DNA from: Bacteroides caccae
GTDB lineage: Bacteria > Bacteroidota > Bacteroidia > Bacteroidales > Bacteroidaceae
Assembly (NCBI RefSeq): GCF_002222615.2
Contig: NZ_CP022412.2
Location: 4,506,804 to 4,570,803, forward strand
Direction of reading: 5' to 3'
DNA: 64,000 bases
In this document: piece after piece, positions 26,927-35,972 of the stretch
Numbering within the stretch: position 1 is the first letter of the stretch
Layout of the letters: each line of letters opens with the position of its first letter
Translations under genes and position numbers: made by a program
Notes under the pieces: model-generated
Told to the model about the DNA's origin: nothing
What the model saw: the letters and a program-made list of their open reading frames with translations, nothing else
Database searches by the model: none

Positions 26927-28069
26927 TTATCCGTAGATTTCCACAATGCCCTTCTCAACTGTATCACAGATAAAGTCAACCTGCTCCATTGTGAGAGCTG
27001 CATACATTGGGAGAGTTATCTCGTTATCGGTACAGTAATCGGTCTGTGGAAGGACTGCGCCGAACTCCTTGTAAATAGAGAAGTGGTGTGCTGCAGGATA
27101 GTGAACAGAAGTTTGGATACCTGCCGCATGAATATACTCACGAAGGGTATTACGCTTCTCTTTGGTAGAATTGAGAATTACGATTGGGAAGATGTAGTTA
27201 GAGGTGAACTCTTCGCAATCAGCAAATGGAACAGCGATGCGTGGATTCTTAGTAAGACGCTCTACATAGCGCTTACGGACAGAAATACGAGTCTCTAAGT
27301 CGCACGGGAGCTTTTTGAGCTGCTCTATAGCGATGGCAGCACGAATATCATCCATACGGAAGTTGTAGCCGAGGCAAGTGATATCGTACTCAGTAGCGTG
27401 ACCTGATGCTCGCTGGTAAGACATAGTGCTCATGCCGTGAGAACGGATAAGACGGGCCTTAGCTGCCATCTTCTCATTGTTGGTGATAAACATACCACCC
27501 TCACCGGTAGAGATGTTCTTGTTTGAGAAGAACGAGAACGAAGCGCAATCGCCAATAGTTCCAAGCTTCTTGCCTTTATACTCAGAGAGAGGGCCATGGC
27601 AAGCATCCTCGATGACTTTGAGGTTGTGCTTGCGAGCAATCTCCATGATAGCGTCCATATCTGCAGGAAATCCAGCCATGTGAACAACAACGATACCCTT
27701 GGTGCGAGGAGTGATCTTTGCCTCGATATCCTTAGGATCGATGTTGATATGGTTAGGACCAACGATGTCAGCAAATATAGGAGTTGCACCTACATAACGG
27801 ATGCAGTTGCAGCTGGCAGCAAAAGTGAGTGATGGGCAGATAACTTCATCGCCAGGGCCGAAGCCACAAACCATACAGCAGACATGGAGTGAATCAGTAC
27901 AGTTGGACATGCTGACAGCATACTTCACCTTCCACATGTCGATGAACATCTGTTCGAGTTCTGCGTTCTTAGGACCGGTAGAGATCCAACCAGACTTGAT
28001 AGTGTCGTAAGCTGCCTGAGCTTCGCGCTCGTCGAAGTTCAGATTAAATAAAGGAATTTGATAAGCCAT
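26927..28069 (-). CDS. DegT/DnrJ/EryC1/StrS-family aminotransferase
   Basis: This 380-residue PLP enzyme transfers an amino group to a nucleotide-linked keto sugar. It has SNCTDSLHVCCMVCGFGPGD at the PLP phosphate site, VIEDACHGPL with the conserved acid, and the Schiff-base lysine in FSFFSNKNISTGEGG. The C-terminal VHYPAAHHFSIYK is typical of the family. It overlaps the Nudix gene upstream by 26 bases. The 4,6-dehydratase-like gene at 28622 could supply its keto substrate. Confidence 0.95.
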   Translation of the reverse strand: MAYQIPLFNLNFDEREAQAAYDTIKSGWISTGPKNAELEQMFIDMWKVKYAVSMSNCTDSLHVCCMVCGFGPGDEVICPSLTFAASCNCIRYVGATPIFADIVGPNHINIDPKDIEAKITPRTKGIVVVHMAGFPADMDAIMEIARKHNLKVIEDACHGPLSEYKGKKLGTIGDCASFSFFSNKNISTGEGGMFITNNEKMAAKARLIRSHGMSTMSYQRASGHATEYDITCLGYNFRMDDIRAAIAIEQLKKLPCDLETRISVRKRYVERLTKNPRIAVPFADCEEFTSNYIFPIVILNSTKEKRNTLREYIHAAGIQTSVHYPAAHHFSIYKEFGAVLPQTDYCTDNEITLPMYAALTMEQVDFICDTVEKGIVEIYG

Positions 28070-28622
28070 AATTGTAATTATTTAAATCTGTTGATATTTC
28101 TAATAAATACTTGTATAGTGGCGCTTGCATAACTGCTTCTACTATCTTTTCGTCACCAAGTAGTTCTTTCAATTCTGTAAGAGTCACTAAATGAATCTTA
28201 ATATCTTCAGTTTCTTCTAATTGTTTTTCTTGAACCTTCTTGACACCTTTTGCAATAAATGAATGGCAAGTATTATTCATACCACTTGTATTGGGTATAA
28301 ATTGACCGAAATATGTCCATTCGCCTCCTGCATATCCAGACTCTTCAAGGAGTTCCCTCTTTGCTGCATCAATAGGTTGTTCTCTTTCAGATACATTTCT
28401 TGCAGGTAGCTCAAAGCAGACCTTTTGTACCCCATGTCTATATTGTTCTTCAATGATAAAATTACCATCATCTGTTATTGCAATAACATTAACCCAATCA
28501 TTGGCTTCAACAACATAGAAATCATCCATCTCAACTCCAGAAGGCATTATAACATGATCTTTTCGAACCTTGAGCCATGGACAAACAAAAGCGTAAGCAC
28601 TTTTAAGTAAGGTCCAGTTCAT
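28044..28622 (-). CDS. Nudix hydrolase-like protein
   Basis: This 192-residue protein has a Nudix fold. The box region reads ELPARNVSEREQPIDAAKRE then LLEESGYA. The RELLEESG core with its metal-binding glutamates is intact, but the first glycine of the box (PAG in most ADP-sugar pyrophosphatases) is arginine. It may hydrolyse a nucleotide sugar or act as a proofreading or regulatory protein in this module. The start codon overlaps the dehydratase-like gene by one base and its 3' end overlaps the aminotransferase gene, so the three are tightly coupled. Confidence 0.85.
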   Translation of the reverse strand: MNWTLLKSAYAFVCPWLKVRKDHVIMPSGVEMDDFYVVEANDWVNVIAITDDGNFIIEEQYRHGVQKVCFELPARNVSEREQPIDAAKRELLEESGYAGGEWTYFGQFIPNTSGMNNTCHSFIAKGVKKVQEKQLEETEDIKIHLVTLTELKELLGDEKIVEAVMQAPLYKYLLEISTDLNNYNYGLSNSFI

Positions 28623-29830
28623 TACATTTTCTGATCTAAGTTCTTTCCCTTTTCCTCATGTTCGAAGTTAGGGATGAAGGTCTTTATTGCCTCTACCACC
28701 TGGGCTTTCGTGAAGTTTGCTGACTGGAAGATTCCCTCAAGCTCTGTGAAGAAGGTATTGACCTCTTCCATGTTTCTGCGGGTGGTTTGCTCTACTACAC
28801 CAAGTGCAGAGAACCGCTCCATGTTGATCTTCTCGCCAGGGACATAGAACTCCTCGTATGCCTTTTCTCCAGTGGTGTCCGACTTGAAGTATACGACTGG
28901 ATAGTTCTCGGTATCATAGTCCATCTCGGCAGCATATTTCTTTGCTTCAGGATCGTTGCCGCACTCTACCTTGGTGAGGCCTTCTGCCTTTACGAAATCA
29001 TCACAGATAGCAGAGAAAGTGAGCATCTGGTCTTCACCAAGTTTTGGGAAGAAGACTTCGCCACCATTGCCAAGGATACATGCGAGCATACAGATTTGGC
29101 CGCTCTCCTCAGGCGAAACAAAATAGCGCTTTACGTCTGATGGAGCAGCAAGTGGCTGCTTCTTCTGGAGACGATGAATCCATCCGTCAGGAAGCGAACC
29201 GTTAGAGAAAGCCACATTGGCGAAACGTGCGGTAGTAACCTTGAAGTGAGTATTGTATGCCATCACGAGATCCTCCATGATGCGCTTGCTGGCTCCCATG
29301 ATGTTGACTGGATTTGCGGCCTTGTCGGTTGAAACACAGAAGAAGTGCTTTGGAGGATAGACGGTCAAGAGGTCCATCAGCTTCTTTGCCTTAATATCGT
29401 TGTTCTCGATGAGAGCCTGAACGGAATACTTGTCCTTCTCGGAACGAACGTGCTTGTGAGCTGAGAAGTTGGCAACGATGTCGAAGCCCTTCTCCTCACG
29501 GAAGATGCGCTCGAAGATTGGGTCGGCAAAATTGAGGGTGTAGCAACGGAACTCGTCCGGAACAAAGAGACCTTCGGTAGAACGCACGTCACGCACGAGT
29601 TCTGCAAGACCGTTCTCGTTAAGGTCAACGACAACAACCGAAGCTGGTTCGAAACGCAGAACTGCCTTGATGAAACTGGAACCGATGGAGCCGGCACCAC
29701 CAATTACACACACTTTCTTGCCCTTGATCTCGCGGGTGAGAGTCTCGGCATTTGCCTGAATGTCCACCTCGAACATGGAGGTTGAACGGAAGGTGACATG
29801 GTCACCTATAAATTTATTTAAATTGAACAT
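28622..29830 (-). CDS. Polysaccharide biosynthesis protein, CapD/FlaA1-type 4,6-dehydratase-like
   Basis: This soluble 402-residue SDR belongs to the Polysacc_synt_2 family. It has the cofactor loop VIGGAGSIGSSFI (around residue 42) and the region STDKAANPVNIMGASKRIME. Methionine there takes the place of the usual catalytic tyrosine, as in the SMK-triad enzymes WbpM and CapD. It lacks their membrane part. It probably dehydrates a nucleotide-linked N-acetylhexosamine to a 4-keto-6-deoxy sugar, which the DegT aminotransferase could then aminate. Its stop overlaps the Nudix start, and its start lies within the gene upstream. Confidence 0.87.
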   Translation of the reverse strand: MFNLNKFIGDHVTFRSTSMFEVDIQANAETLTREIKGKKVCVIGGAGSIGSSFIKAVLRFEPASVVVVDLNENGLAELVRDVRSTEGLFVPDEFRCYTLNFADPIFERIFREEKGFDIVANFSAHKHVRSEKDKYSVQALIENNDIKAKKLMDLLTVYPPKHFFCVSTDKAANPVNIMGASKRIMEDLVMAYNTHFKVTTARFANVAFSNGSLPDGWIHRLQKKQPLAAPSDVKRYFVSPEESGQICMLACILGNGGEVFFPKLGEDQMLTFSAICDDFVKAEGLTKVECGNDPEAKKYAAEMDYDTENYPVVYFKSDTTGEKAYEEFYVPGEKINMERFSALGVVEQTTRRNMEEVNTFFTELEGIFQSANFTKAQVVEAIKTFIPNFEHEEKGKNLDQKM

Positions 29831-30725
29831 ATTTCTTCAATCTACGTTTTATTGTCGGAAACATTATATGCGAAAAGAAATGGAGGAAGTCATACTTTGA
29901 ACATGCTTCTACTGCGATTGGCTCTTTATTAATTGGGAACTCTTTTTTATCAAAATCTACAGGATTGCTCATAGACAATTGTACCGTATGATGAACTCCA
30001 GATACACCAATATCCTCAACCATATTTATACAAGGTATGACAGCAAGACCATTATTGACTATTACATTATATTCAAATACAAAATCCCAAGGATAGAACT
30101 TGTCCATCTTACAAAAGACTCTGTTTAATAGTTTCTTTCTCCAGATGTATTCTATAGGATTAGCATAGTATTTCTTTAATACAGTATTTTTTATAGTAGG
30201 CCAATCTTTCATTTCTCTATCCATACTTTTCCATCTATCTCTCCATGAACCCCAGCCATAAATATGAATGTTCTTAGAAAAGAAATAATCCAAATTAGAA
30301 GGGTTATATTGAGGTGTAAAATTATCTCCACTAATCAACCAAACACGTTGATTACACTCATATTTGGGTAGTAGTTTATCAACATAATCGAAAAAAGCAC
30401 GAGAAGCTTTACAATCTTCTTCGATAACTATTCCTCTCTCCTCATTATCAAATAACCAGTCTATCGCACCCCATAAGGATGTATAAACATCAACATACTC
30501 TTCTCGGAACCATGTTATTACCTCACATTCCCAGTTTATTTGACTAATATAGGAGCGGATTTCGAGGTTTCGCTTCACTTCATCAGGTTTATCATCTCGA
30601 GCTTTATTGCTGTAGAAATACAGTTTCTTTGGTTTTGCTGCTTTGATTGCTGCAAAAGATTGACTCGCATATTCTGGACGAGCAAATGTGATATATAGTA
30701 CCGGAGTTTCTACCATATTCATCAT
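29814..30725 (-). CDS. Glycosyltransferase-like protein (GT-A type)
   Basis: This is a 303-residue protein resembling nucleotide-diphospho-sugar transferases. Visible cues are an N-terminal strand TPVLYITFARPEY, the acidic pair in GIVIEEDCKASRAFFDYVD (a DxD-like metal site), and the aromatic motif YGWGSWRDRWKSMD found in similar bacterial transferases. The C-terminus is basic (KRRLKKYVQFK), suggesting membrane contact. The start at 30725 overlaps the upstream stop in an ATGA arrangement. The sugar donor is unknown. Confidence 0.75.
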   Translation of the reverse strand: MMNMVETPVLYITFARPEYASQSFAAIKAAKPKKLYFYSNKARDDKPDEVKRNLEIRSYISQINWECEVITWFREEYVDVYTSLWGAIDWLFDNEERGIVIEEDCKASRAFFDYVDKLLPKYECNQRVWLISGDNFTPQYNPSNLDYFFSKNIHIYGWGSWRDRWKSMDREMKDWPTIKNTVLKKYYANPIEYIWRKKLLNRVFCKMDKFYPWDFVFEYNVIVNNGLAVIPCINMVEDIGVSGVHHTVQLSMSNPVDFDKKEFPINKEPIAVEACSKYDFLHFFSHIMFPTIKRRLKKYVQFK

Positions 30726-31639
30726 ATTTTGAAAATGTCCTCGATTTTTAAATTAGGTAAAGAGCCCAATTCATTCATTAACTTACCGCCATCGATGTAA
30801 AGGCTCTTGATGTCACCATCTCTGCGGACTTCCTGACCAAAGAACTCATCTTTACAAGGAACGTTATAGATGGCAAAGAGTCGCTCGATAAGGTTTCGGA
30901 TGCTCAGAAACTCACCACCACCCATGTTATAAACACCTGAAGCAATATGTTTGCAGATAGCTTTATCTACAGTCTCTATCATCTCTTCAAGGGTAATGAA
31001 CTGACGTGTCTGGAGACCTGCACTAAAGTTTGGTGACTGAGGGTTCTTATCGGCATTGTAATCCTGAAGATACTGAAGGGTATAAGGAACAAGGCGTGTT
31101 CCTGGTTTCAGATCATCCTCAGAGAACATGTTTGGAAGAATGAAGTGATAGAAAGTATAGTCTGCGGAAAAATCCTTCATGTAACGTCCATAGAGACGTT
31201 TACTCAAACCATAGTCGTTGGTTACAGGAAGTGTAGAGCAGATTACCTCATCTTCAGAAAAGACCTTACCATCTTCGCTATTTAGACCAATTTCCATGTA
31301 TGAACCAAAGGATACATAGATTCCCTTGTAGTCATGCTTCTTAAGTTGCAGTGTGATCTCAATAGGCGCACTCACGTTGAGAGAGTACATCAAAGACGAG
31401 TCTGTCTGCAAGGCTGCCTGCACGCCAGCACCTGATGCATATACGATTACATCAGATGCGATAAGTGTATCGTAGTCAAGTATATCCTTCAAGAGGTTCA
31501 CTTGATAGAAATTATCACACTCGTAGCCTTTTGGTACATCAAGACCATAGACATCTACAGTAACGCCCTCTTTGGCATAATAATATTTTGTGAGCGCAAC
31601 GGAAAGCATTCCGTTAGCACCAATGATAGAAATTTTCAT
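30722..31639 (-). CDS. NAD-dependent epimerase/reductase family protein
   Basis: This is a 305-residue extended SDR. The loop IIGANGMLSVALTKYY lies at the N-terminus, followed by YVSFGSYMEIG and the catalytic YGLSKRLYG. The C-terminal NMGGGEFLSIRNLIERLF is typical of sugar epimerases and reductases of this class. It lies two genes after the CDP-sugar genes rfbF and rfbG, so it may finish a CDP-6-deoxyhexose (inference). It is joined to the acyltransferase and glycosyltransferase genes by 4-base ATGA overlaps on both sides. Confidence 0.87.
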   Translation of the reverse strand: MKISIIGANGMLSVALTKYYYAKEGVTVDVYGLDVPKGYECDNFYQVNLLKDILDYDTLIASDVIVYASGAGVQAALQTDSSLMYSLNVSAPIEITLQLKKHDYKGIYVSFGSYMEIGLNSEDGKVFSEDEVICSTLPVTNDYGLSKRLYGRYMKDFSADYTFYHFILPNMFSEDDLKPGTRLVPYTLQYLQDYNADKNPQSPNFSAGLQTRQFITLEEMIETVDKAICKHIASGVYNMGGGEFLSIRNLIERLFAIYNVPCKDEFFGQEVRRDGDIKSLYIDGGKLMNELGSLPNLKIEDIFKI

Positions 31640-32633
31640 TTATGTTCACCAATTAAATTTGAATCTATCGTACGAATAGCAGGAATTATTGCACAAGTGA
31701 CTATCAGAGAAACGGTTCCTACGACAATGGCTTGAAGATTATATGACTCTAAATAAGGCGCTATGATATAATTATATGTCATATTAACTACACCTACCAC
31801 AAGGAGGTGGAATGCATAAATAGGTAATGTTAGCTTGCCATACTTAGCAAACAACGAATTATCTATCATTTTTGCTATAAGCAAAGTCGCACTTCCAAGA
31901 AAGACTGATGACAAGATGAAATAAATATAGTTACCATAATTTCCATAAGACATAGCAGTTAAATGGTTGCATCCACCATTTAGATTAAAGAAAAGCATCC
32001 CAAATAACATGAGTAAAACAGTATTTCCTAATAATACTATTTTATTCCCAATAAGTTTGTGGGATTTATCTAATATTACTCGAATCAGATGACCTATATA
32101 CATTAAGGTAATACCAGAACACGCTACATTAAACCCGAATGGCATTCCCATTTTGGGTACTCTTTCATTGCTGAAATAGACAGAGATTATTGTCAATGTT
32201 ACAACTCCTACAGGCATTAACCATTTGACCTTCTCTCCAACTATCGATAACGAATTGTATAATAAAACTGCCACAAAATAGCAAGGAAGAAACCAAAGAT
32301 GAGTTGATGTTATAAAACCCAATGATTGAATACTTCCATACGCTATATGAACAATGGAATTTGGGGAAATTTGAACACCGAATATAAATGCAAGTAAAAA
32401 ATAAGGAACTAACACTCTGTAAACCAGTAATTTACCCCCCACATTAGATATTGAATCAGACTCTGTTCTCTCTTTGTTTTATGTACATAGCCATACAACA
32501 TAAAGAAAAGTTGCACATGGAAAGCAAACAAAAAGAAACATATTCCTGATTTCATGCAACTATGGGAGATAATCACAAACCATATTGCTAAAAACTTTGC
32601 CGTATCTACGTATGATAGTCTGAAATCAGCCAT
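31636..32633 (-). pseudogene. Acyltransferase-3 family membrane O-acyltransferase, split by a frameshift
   Basis: Two frames, 32633-32409 (74 codons) and 32442-31636 (268 codons), make one membrane acyltransferase. The first carries the N-terminal motif LSYVDTAKFLAIWFVIISHS with the catalytic-type histidine. The second carries the remaining hydrophobic helices. They join at a run of six G on the minus strand (32435-32440), where removing one base fuses ...QYLMWG with GKLLVYRVLVPYF. The joined protein would be about 330 residues, normal for the family. It could be a dead gene, a slippage-controlled gene or a sequencing error. It overlaps rfbG by one base. Confidence 0.8.
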
Positions 32634-33709
32634 TAACCAATAAATTTGTTAATCTCCTCTACACAGAGGTCATATACATTTTCTGTCTTATAGCGCTTGT
32701 ACCAATCTGAGGTCAGTACAGCAGTCTGCTTGGCATTTAAGCGAGGGTACCAACCGAGGCGGGTCTTTGCCTTGTTAATGTTCAGCATCAAGAGGTTTGC
32801 CTCATGGAGCGCGTTAGGATCTGATATATCTTTGAGTTCACCAAATCCGAAGTTTTCAATGATAGCAGAAGCAATCTCCCAAACAGTTAATACGCTCTCC
32901 TGTTCTGGACCGAAGTTCCAACCTTCGCAATATTCAGTTGGGTTTTCCCACATCTTCTGAGCCAGCAACATGTAGCCAGAGAGAGGTTCAAGAACATGCT
33001 CCCATGGGCGAACAGCCTCAGGTGAGCGGATGTCGATAACTTTGGTCGTTTCGAGGGCACGAATACAATCTGGAATGATACGATCCTTAGCCCAATCGCC
33101 ACCACCAATTACATTACCAGCCCGTACTGATGCAAGGCTGACGGTATGCTTCTTGCCATAATCTACAGGATTGAAGAACGAACGACGCCAAGATTGGATT
33201 GCCACCTCACAAGCACCCTTTGAAGAAGAATATGGATCGTAACCTCCGAATGGATCGGTCTCAACATAACCCTCCAACTGCTCGCAGTTGTCATAACACT
33301 TGTCGGTAGTGATCATCACACCAACCTTCACGCTCTTGGTGGCACGAATAGCCTCCATGATGTTGATGGTACCCATGACGTTCACCTCGTAGGTCTCCAC
33401 TGGAATCTCGTACGATAGGCGTACGAGCGGTTGAGCAGCTAAATGGAAGACAATGTCTGGCTGATATTCTGCAAAGATTTCCTTCATGCGCTTGCCATCA
33501 CGAATGTCTGTACGAATGTCTGCCTTGATCTTGTTACCGATGCCCGAAAGAACAAAGTTGTCACGCTCTGAGAATGGGTCGAGACCTACACCTACTACCT
33601 CAGCTCCAAGTTCGTGAAGCCAGATACAAAGCCAAGAACCTTTGAAGCCAGTGTGACCTGTTACAAGTACTTTCTTACCTTTAAAGAGGCCATTATATAT
33701 GTCAATCAT
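32633..33709 (-). CDS. rfbG: CDP-glucose 4,6-dehydratase
   Basis: This enzyme makes CDP-4-keto-6-deoxyglucose from CDP-glucose. The 358-residue SDR has VTGHTGFKGSWLCIWLHELG at its N-terminus and the threonine in VMITTDKCYDN. The catalytic YSSSK follows, within DPYSSSKGACEVAI. All are characteristic of the RfbG/DdhB group. The cytidylyltransferase rfbF is two genes upstream with a cupin between. No RfbH-type C-3 dehydrase is present in the window, so the product is probably a 6-deoxyhexose rather than a 3,6-dideoxyhexose. Confidence 0.94.
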   Translation of the reverse strand: MIDIYNGLFKGKKVLVTGHTGFKGSWLCIWLHELGAEVVGVGLDPFSERDNFVLSGIGNKIKADIRTDIRDGKRMKEIFAEYQPDIVFHLAAQPLVRLSYEIPVETYEVNVMGTINIMEAIRATKSVKVGVMITTDKCYDNCEQLEGYVETDPFGGYDPYSSSKGACEVAIQSWRRSFFNPVDYGKKHTVSLASVRAGNVIGGGDWAKDRIIPDCIRALETTKVIDIRSPEAVRPWEHVLEPLSGYMLLAQKMWENPTEYCEGWNFGPEQESVLTVWEIASAIIENFGFGELKDISDPNALHEANLLMLNINKAKTRLGWYPRLNAKQTAVLTSDWYKRYKTENVYDLCVEEINKFIG

Positions 33710-33720
33710 AACTTTCTTAT

Positions 33721-34125
33721 TTATTCTATTGTATATGCTATTGTATCCTTTGGATTATAAAGTTTGTCTGTGTAAGCCAAAAGAATGAAATCCTTATCGC
33801 TATTGTTCACCACAATATGAGCCACATTATTGGGGATGAAAACAGTAATTGCCTTTTCAAGAGACATCTCAATGTCCTTGCGCTCATGGGTCTCCATATC
33901 CTCCAGTTTGAGGATAGCACTTCCCCCAATAATAGTAAACCACTCAACAGCCTCTGGATGATAGTGTCCACCCTTTGCTTGTCCTGGTTTTCCCATAGTA
34001 AGATAGACCTCACCGGTATGTAAAGGAATGCCTTCCTCGGTTCCTGTAATAGCCTTCAAGAACCAACCTCTATCATCAGCAATCAATCTACGCTGGATGA
34101 CATGTACTTTATCTATTTGGCTCAT
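33721..34125 (-). CDS. Small cupin, probable nucleotide-sugar epimerase/isomerase
   Basis: This is a 134-residue single-domain cupin. Metal-type motifs appear in KGGHYHPEAVEWFTIIGG (around residues 52-70) and PNNVAHIVVN (around residue 98). The N-terminus, RRLIADDRGWFLKAI, recalls RmlC/QdtA-like sugar epimerases and ketoisomerases. It lies exactly between rfbF and rfbG, which strongly suggests it acts on CDP-4-keto-6-deoxyglucose. Which carbon it inverts cannot be told from sequence. Confidence 0.82.
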   Translation of the reverse strand: MSQIDKVHVIQRRLIADDRGWFLKAITGTEEGIPLHTGEVYLTMGKPGQAKGGHYHPEAVEWFTIIGGSAILKLEDMETHERKDIEMSLEKAITVFIPNNVAHIVVNNSDKDFILLAYTDKLYNPKDTIAYTIE

Positions 34126-34126
34126 A

Positions 34127-34954
34127 TTATTCTCCCTTTGTCATACGATTACGGTACTCAAGATTAGGAACAGTTCTGTCCCAACGCTTCCATGTAGCTT
34201 TATCCTCTGCAAGCAATTTCTCAAGTATATTCTTCTCACGAATATTGTCCATGCACTGCCAAAAACCAGTATGGACATATGACATCAGTTCACCTTGCTC
34301 TGCCAGTTTCACAAGAGCAGTCTTCTCAAATACGCAAGCATCTCCGCCCTCAAGCAAATCAAAAATTTGAGGTTCAAGCACCATATAACCCGCGTTGATA
34401 GGAGCACCATCAGCAGCATTTTTCTCTCGGAAAGACTTTACAGCACCCTCCTCAATGTCCAACACACCTTTGTCCTGAGCCATCTTGACGGCTGTAAGGG
34501 TAGCAAGCTTGCCATGGCTCTTGTGAAATTCGATCAACTTGTCAATCTCCACATCGCACACACCGTCGCCATAGGTCATCAGGAATGACTCATTACCTAC
34601 ATACTTCTGGATACGCTTGATACGACCACCTGTCATTGTGTTGTAACCAGTATCAACTACAGTCACCTTCCATGGATCCATGTTTGTCTGGTGAACAGTC
34701 ATCTCATTCTTTCCATTTCGGTAATCAAAGGTGATATCAGAGTTATGAAGGAAGTAGTTAGCAAACCACTCCTTGATATACTCCTGCTTGTAACCAGCGC
34801 AGATGATAAACTCAGTATGTCCATAGTAGGCATACTCCTTCATTATGTGCCAAAGAATAGGCATACCGCCAATCTCAATCATTGGCTTTGGTTTGAACTG
34901 AGATTCCTCAGAGATGCGGGAGCCGAAGCCACCGGCAAGGAGAACTACTTTCAC
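34127..34954 (-). CDS. rfbF: Glucose-1-phosphate cytidylyltransferase
   Basis: This enzyme makes CDP-glucose from CTP and glucose-1-phosphate. The 275-residue protein has the pyrophosphorylase loop VVLLAGGFGSRISEESQFKP, then KPMIEIGGMPILWHIMK and the active-site region FLMTYGDGVCDV. It is slightly longer than the usual ~257 residues. The start codon appears to be GTG at 34954, overlapping the upstream TAG stop by one base. It is followed by the cupin with a 1-base gap. Confidence 0.95.
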   Translation of the reverse strand: MKVVLLAGGFGSRISEESQFKPKPMIEIGGMPILWHIMKEYAYYGHTEFIICAGYKQEYIKEWFANYFLHNSDITFDYRNGKNEMTVHQTNMDPWKVTVVDTGYNTMTGGRIKRIQKYVGNESFLMTYGDGVCDVEIDKLIEFHKSHGKLATLTAVKMAQDKGVLDIEEGAVKSFREKNAADGAPINAGYMVLEPQIFDLLEGGDACVFEKTALVKLAEQGELMSYVHTGFWQCMDNIREKNILEKLLAEDKATWKRWDRTVPNLEYRNRMTKGE

Positions 34955-35967
34955 TATATTGTCTTTATTAATTGTTCATAATCTTCTAGAACCATATGAG
35001 CTCTTGATATCTCGGAAAACTGGCCATTCTTCACATACTGATACCCATTCCATGCAATATTGCATAATTCTGTTTCATGCCCGAGATAGTACTCAATTTT
35101 CTCAATAAACTCATCAATAGTGTCGAATAACAACGCGTTTTCATTATCCCTAAACAACGATGATGTTATCTTCGTCCTTTGCTGTAATAAGGCTGTTCCA
35201 GAGATAGGTATTTCAAAACATCGTCTGGTATATTCATCTCTGTTGGCTGTAGAGAAGAATGCTAATGCTATAGAGGCAGACTTTATGGTATTTACGTATT
35301 CCTCACCCCTTATAATATTATGTAATTTTTCTATCGGCCAATTATTTGCAATAAAAATTTCCTTCCAGTTATCAGGTCCATATATGTGGAAATTTATACC
35401 CCTCTTAAATAACTCGTTAAAATAAGTTATTCTCTGATCGTCTTCATAATGGCCTAAAAATACAACTTGACCATTCTTTTTACTAAGTTGATCTTGTGTA
35501 TATTCCTTTAAATCTGTCTTTGAATAATAGTGCGACATGTATAATTTGGCTTCTTTCGCACCCCATTGCTTTGCCTCTTCAATATTAACAGGACGATATA
35601 CGTATGTAATGTCAGCATATTTCACGCACCGCAAATAATGGAAGCTTTTTAATCTCCTATGAAGAGTTTTACGGAAAGGATCATCGTTGTGGTAGATAAA
35701 AATCTTCATTTGAGGGTACTTATGTTTTAAGTACCGAAGTACCCCCGCAAATATGATTTCAACTCGATACAGGAACAAACAATCTGGCTTAATGTCATCC
35801 ACAGCCTGTTTTACTATTTTACTATTCTTATATGCAACGCATTGATCCCAAGAATGTCCATTAAGCAACACAACTCTATGTGCATCCTGATTGATTGATT
35901 CAAGACCACTTGCCAGTGCCTCTTGGTACATCGGGTATAAGTATATTCCCGCTACAATTATTTTCAT
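34954..35967 (-). CDS. Glycosyltransferase, GT-B type (CgeB/family 1-like)
   Basis: A 337-residue protein with a GT-B outline. The N-terminal domain contains IKPDCLFLYRVEIIFAGVLR and KIFIYHNDDPF. The C-terminal domain has VVFLGHYEDDQRITYFNELF and INFHIYGPDNWKEIF, then FFSTANRDEYTRRCFEIPIS followed by GTALLQQR, the CgeB-like donor region. It probably adds a sugar during repeat-unit assembly. It starts 5 bases after the polymerase gene and its stop overlaps the rfbF start. Confidence 0.86.
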   Translation of the reverse strand: MKIIVAGIYLYPMYQEALASGLESINQDAHRVVLLNGHSWDQCVAYKNSKIVKQAVDDIKPDCLFLYRVEIIFAGVLRYLKHKYPQMKIFIYHNDDPFRKTLHRRLKSFHYLRCVKYADITYVYRPVNIEEAKQWGAKEAKLYMSHYYSKTDLKEYTQDQLSKKNGQVVFLGHYEDDQRITYFNELFKRGINFHIYGPDNWKEIFIANNWPIEKLHNIIRGEEYVNTIKSASIALAFFSTANRDEYTRRCFEIPISGTALLQQRTKITSSLFRDNENALLFDTIDEFIEKIEYYLGHETELCNIAWNGYQYVKNGQFSEISRAHMVLEDYEQLIKTI

Positions 35968-35972
35968 ATTTA

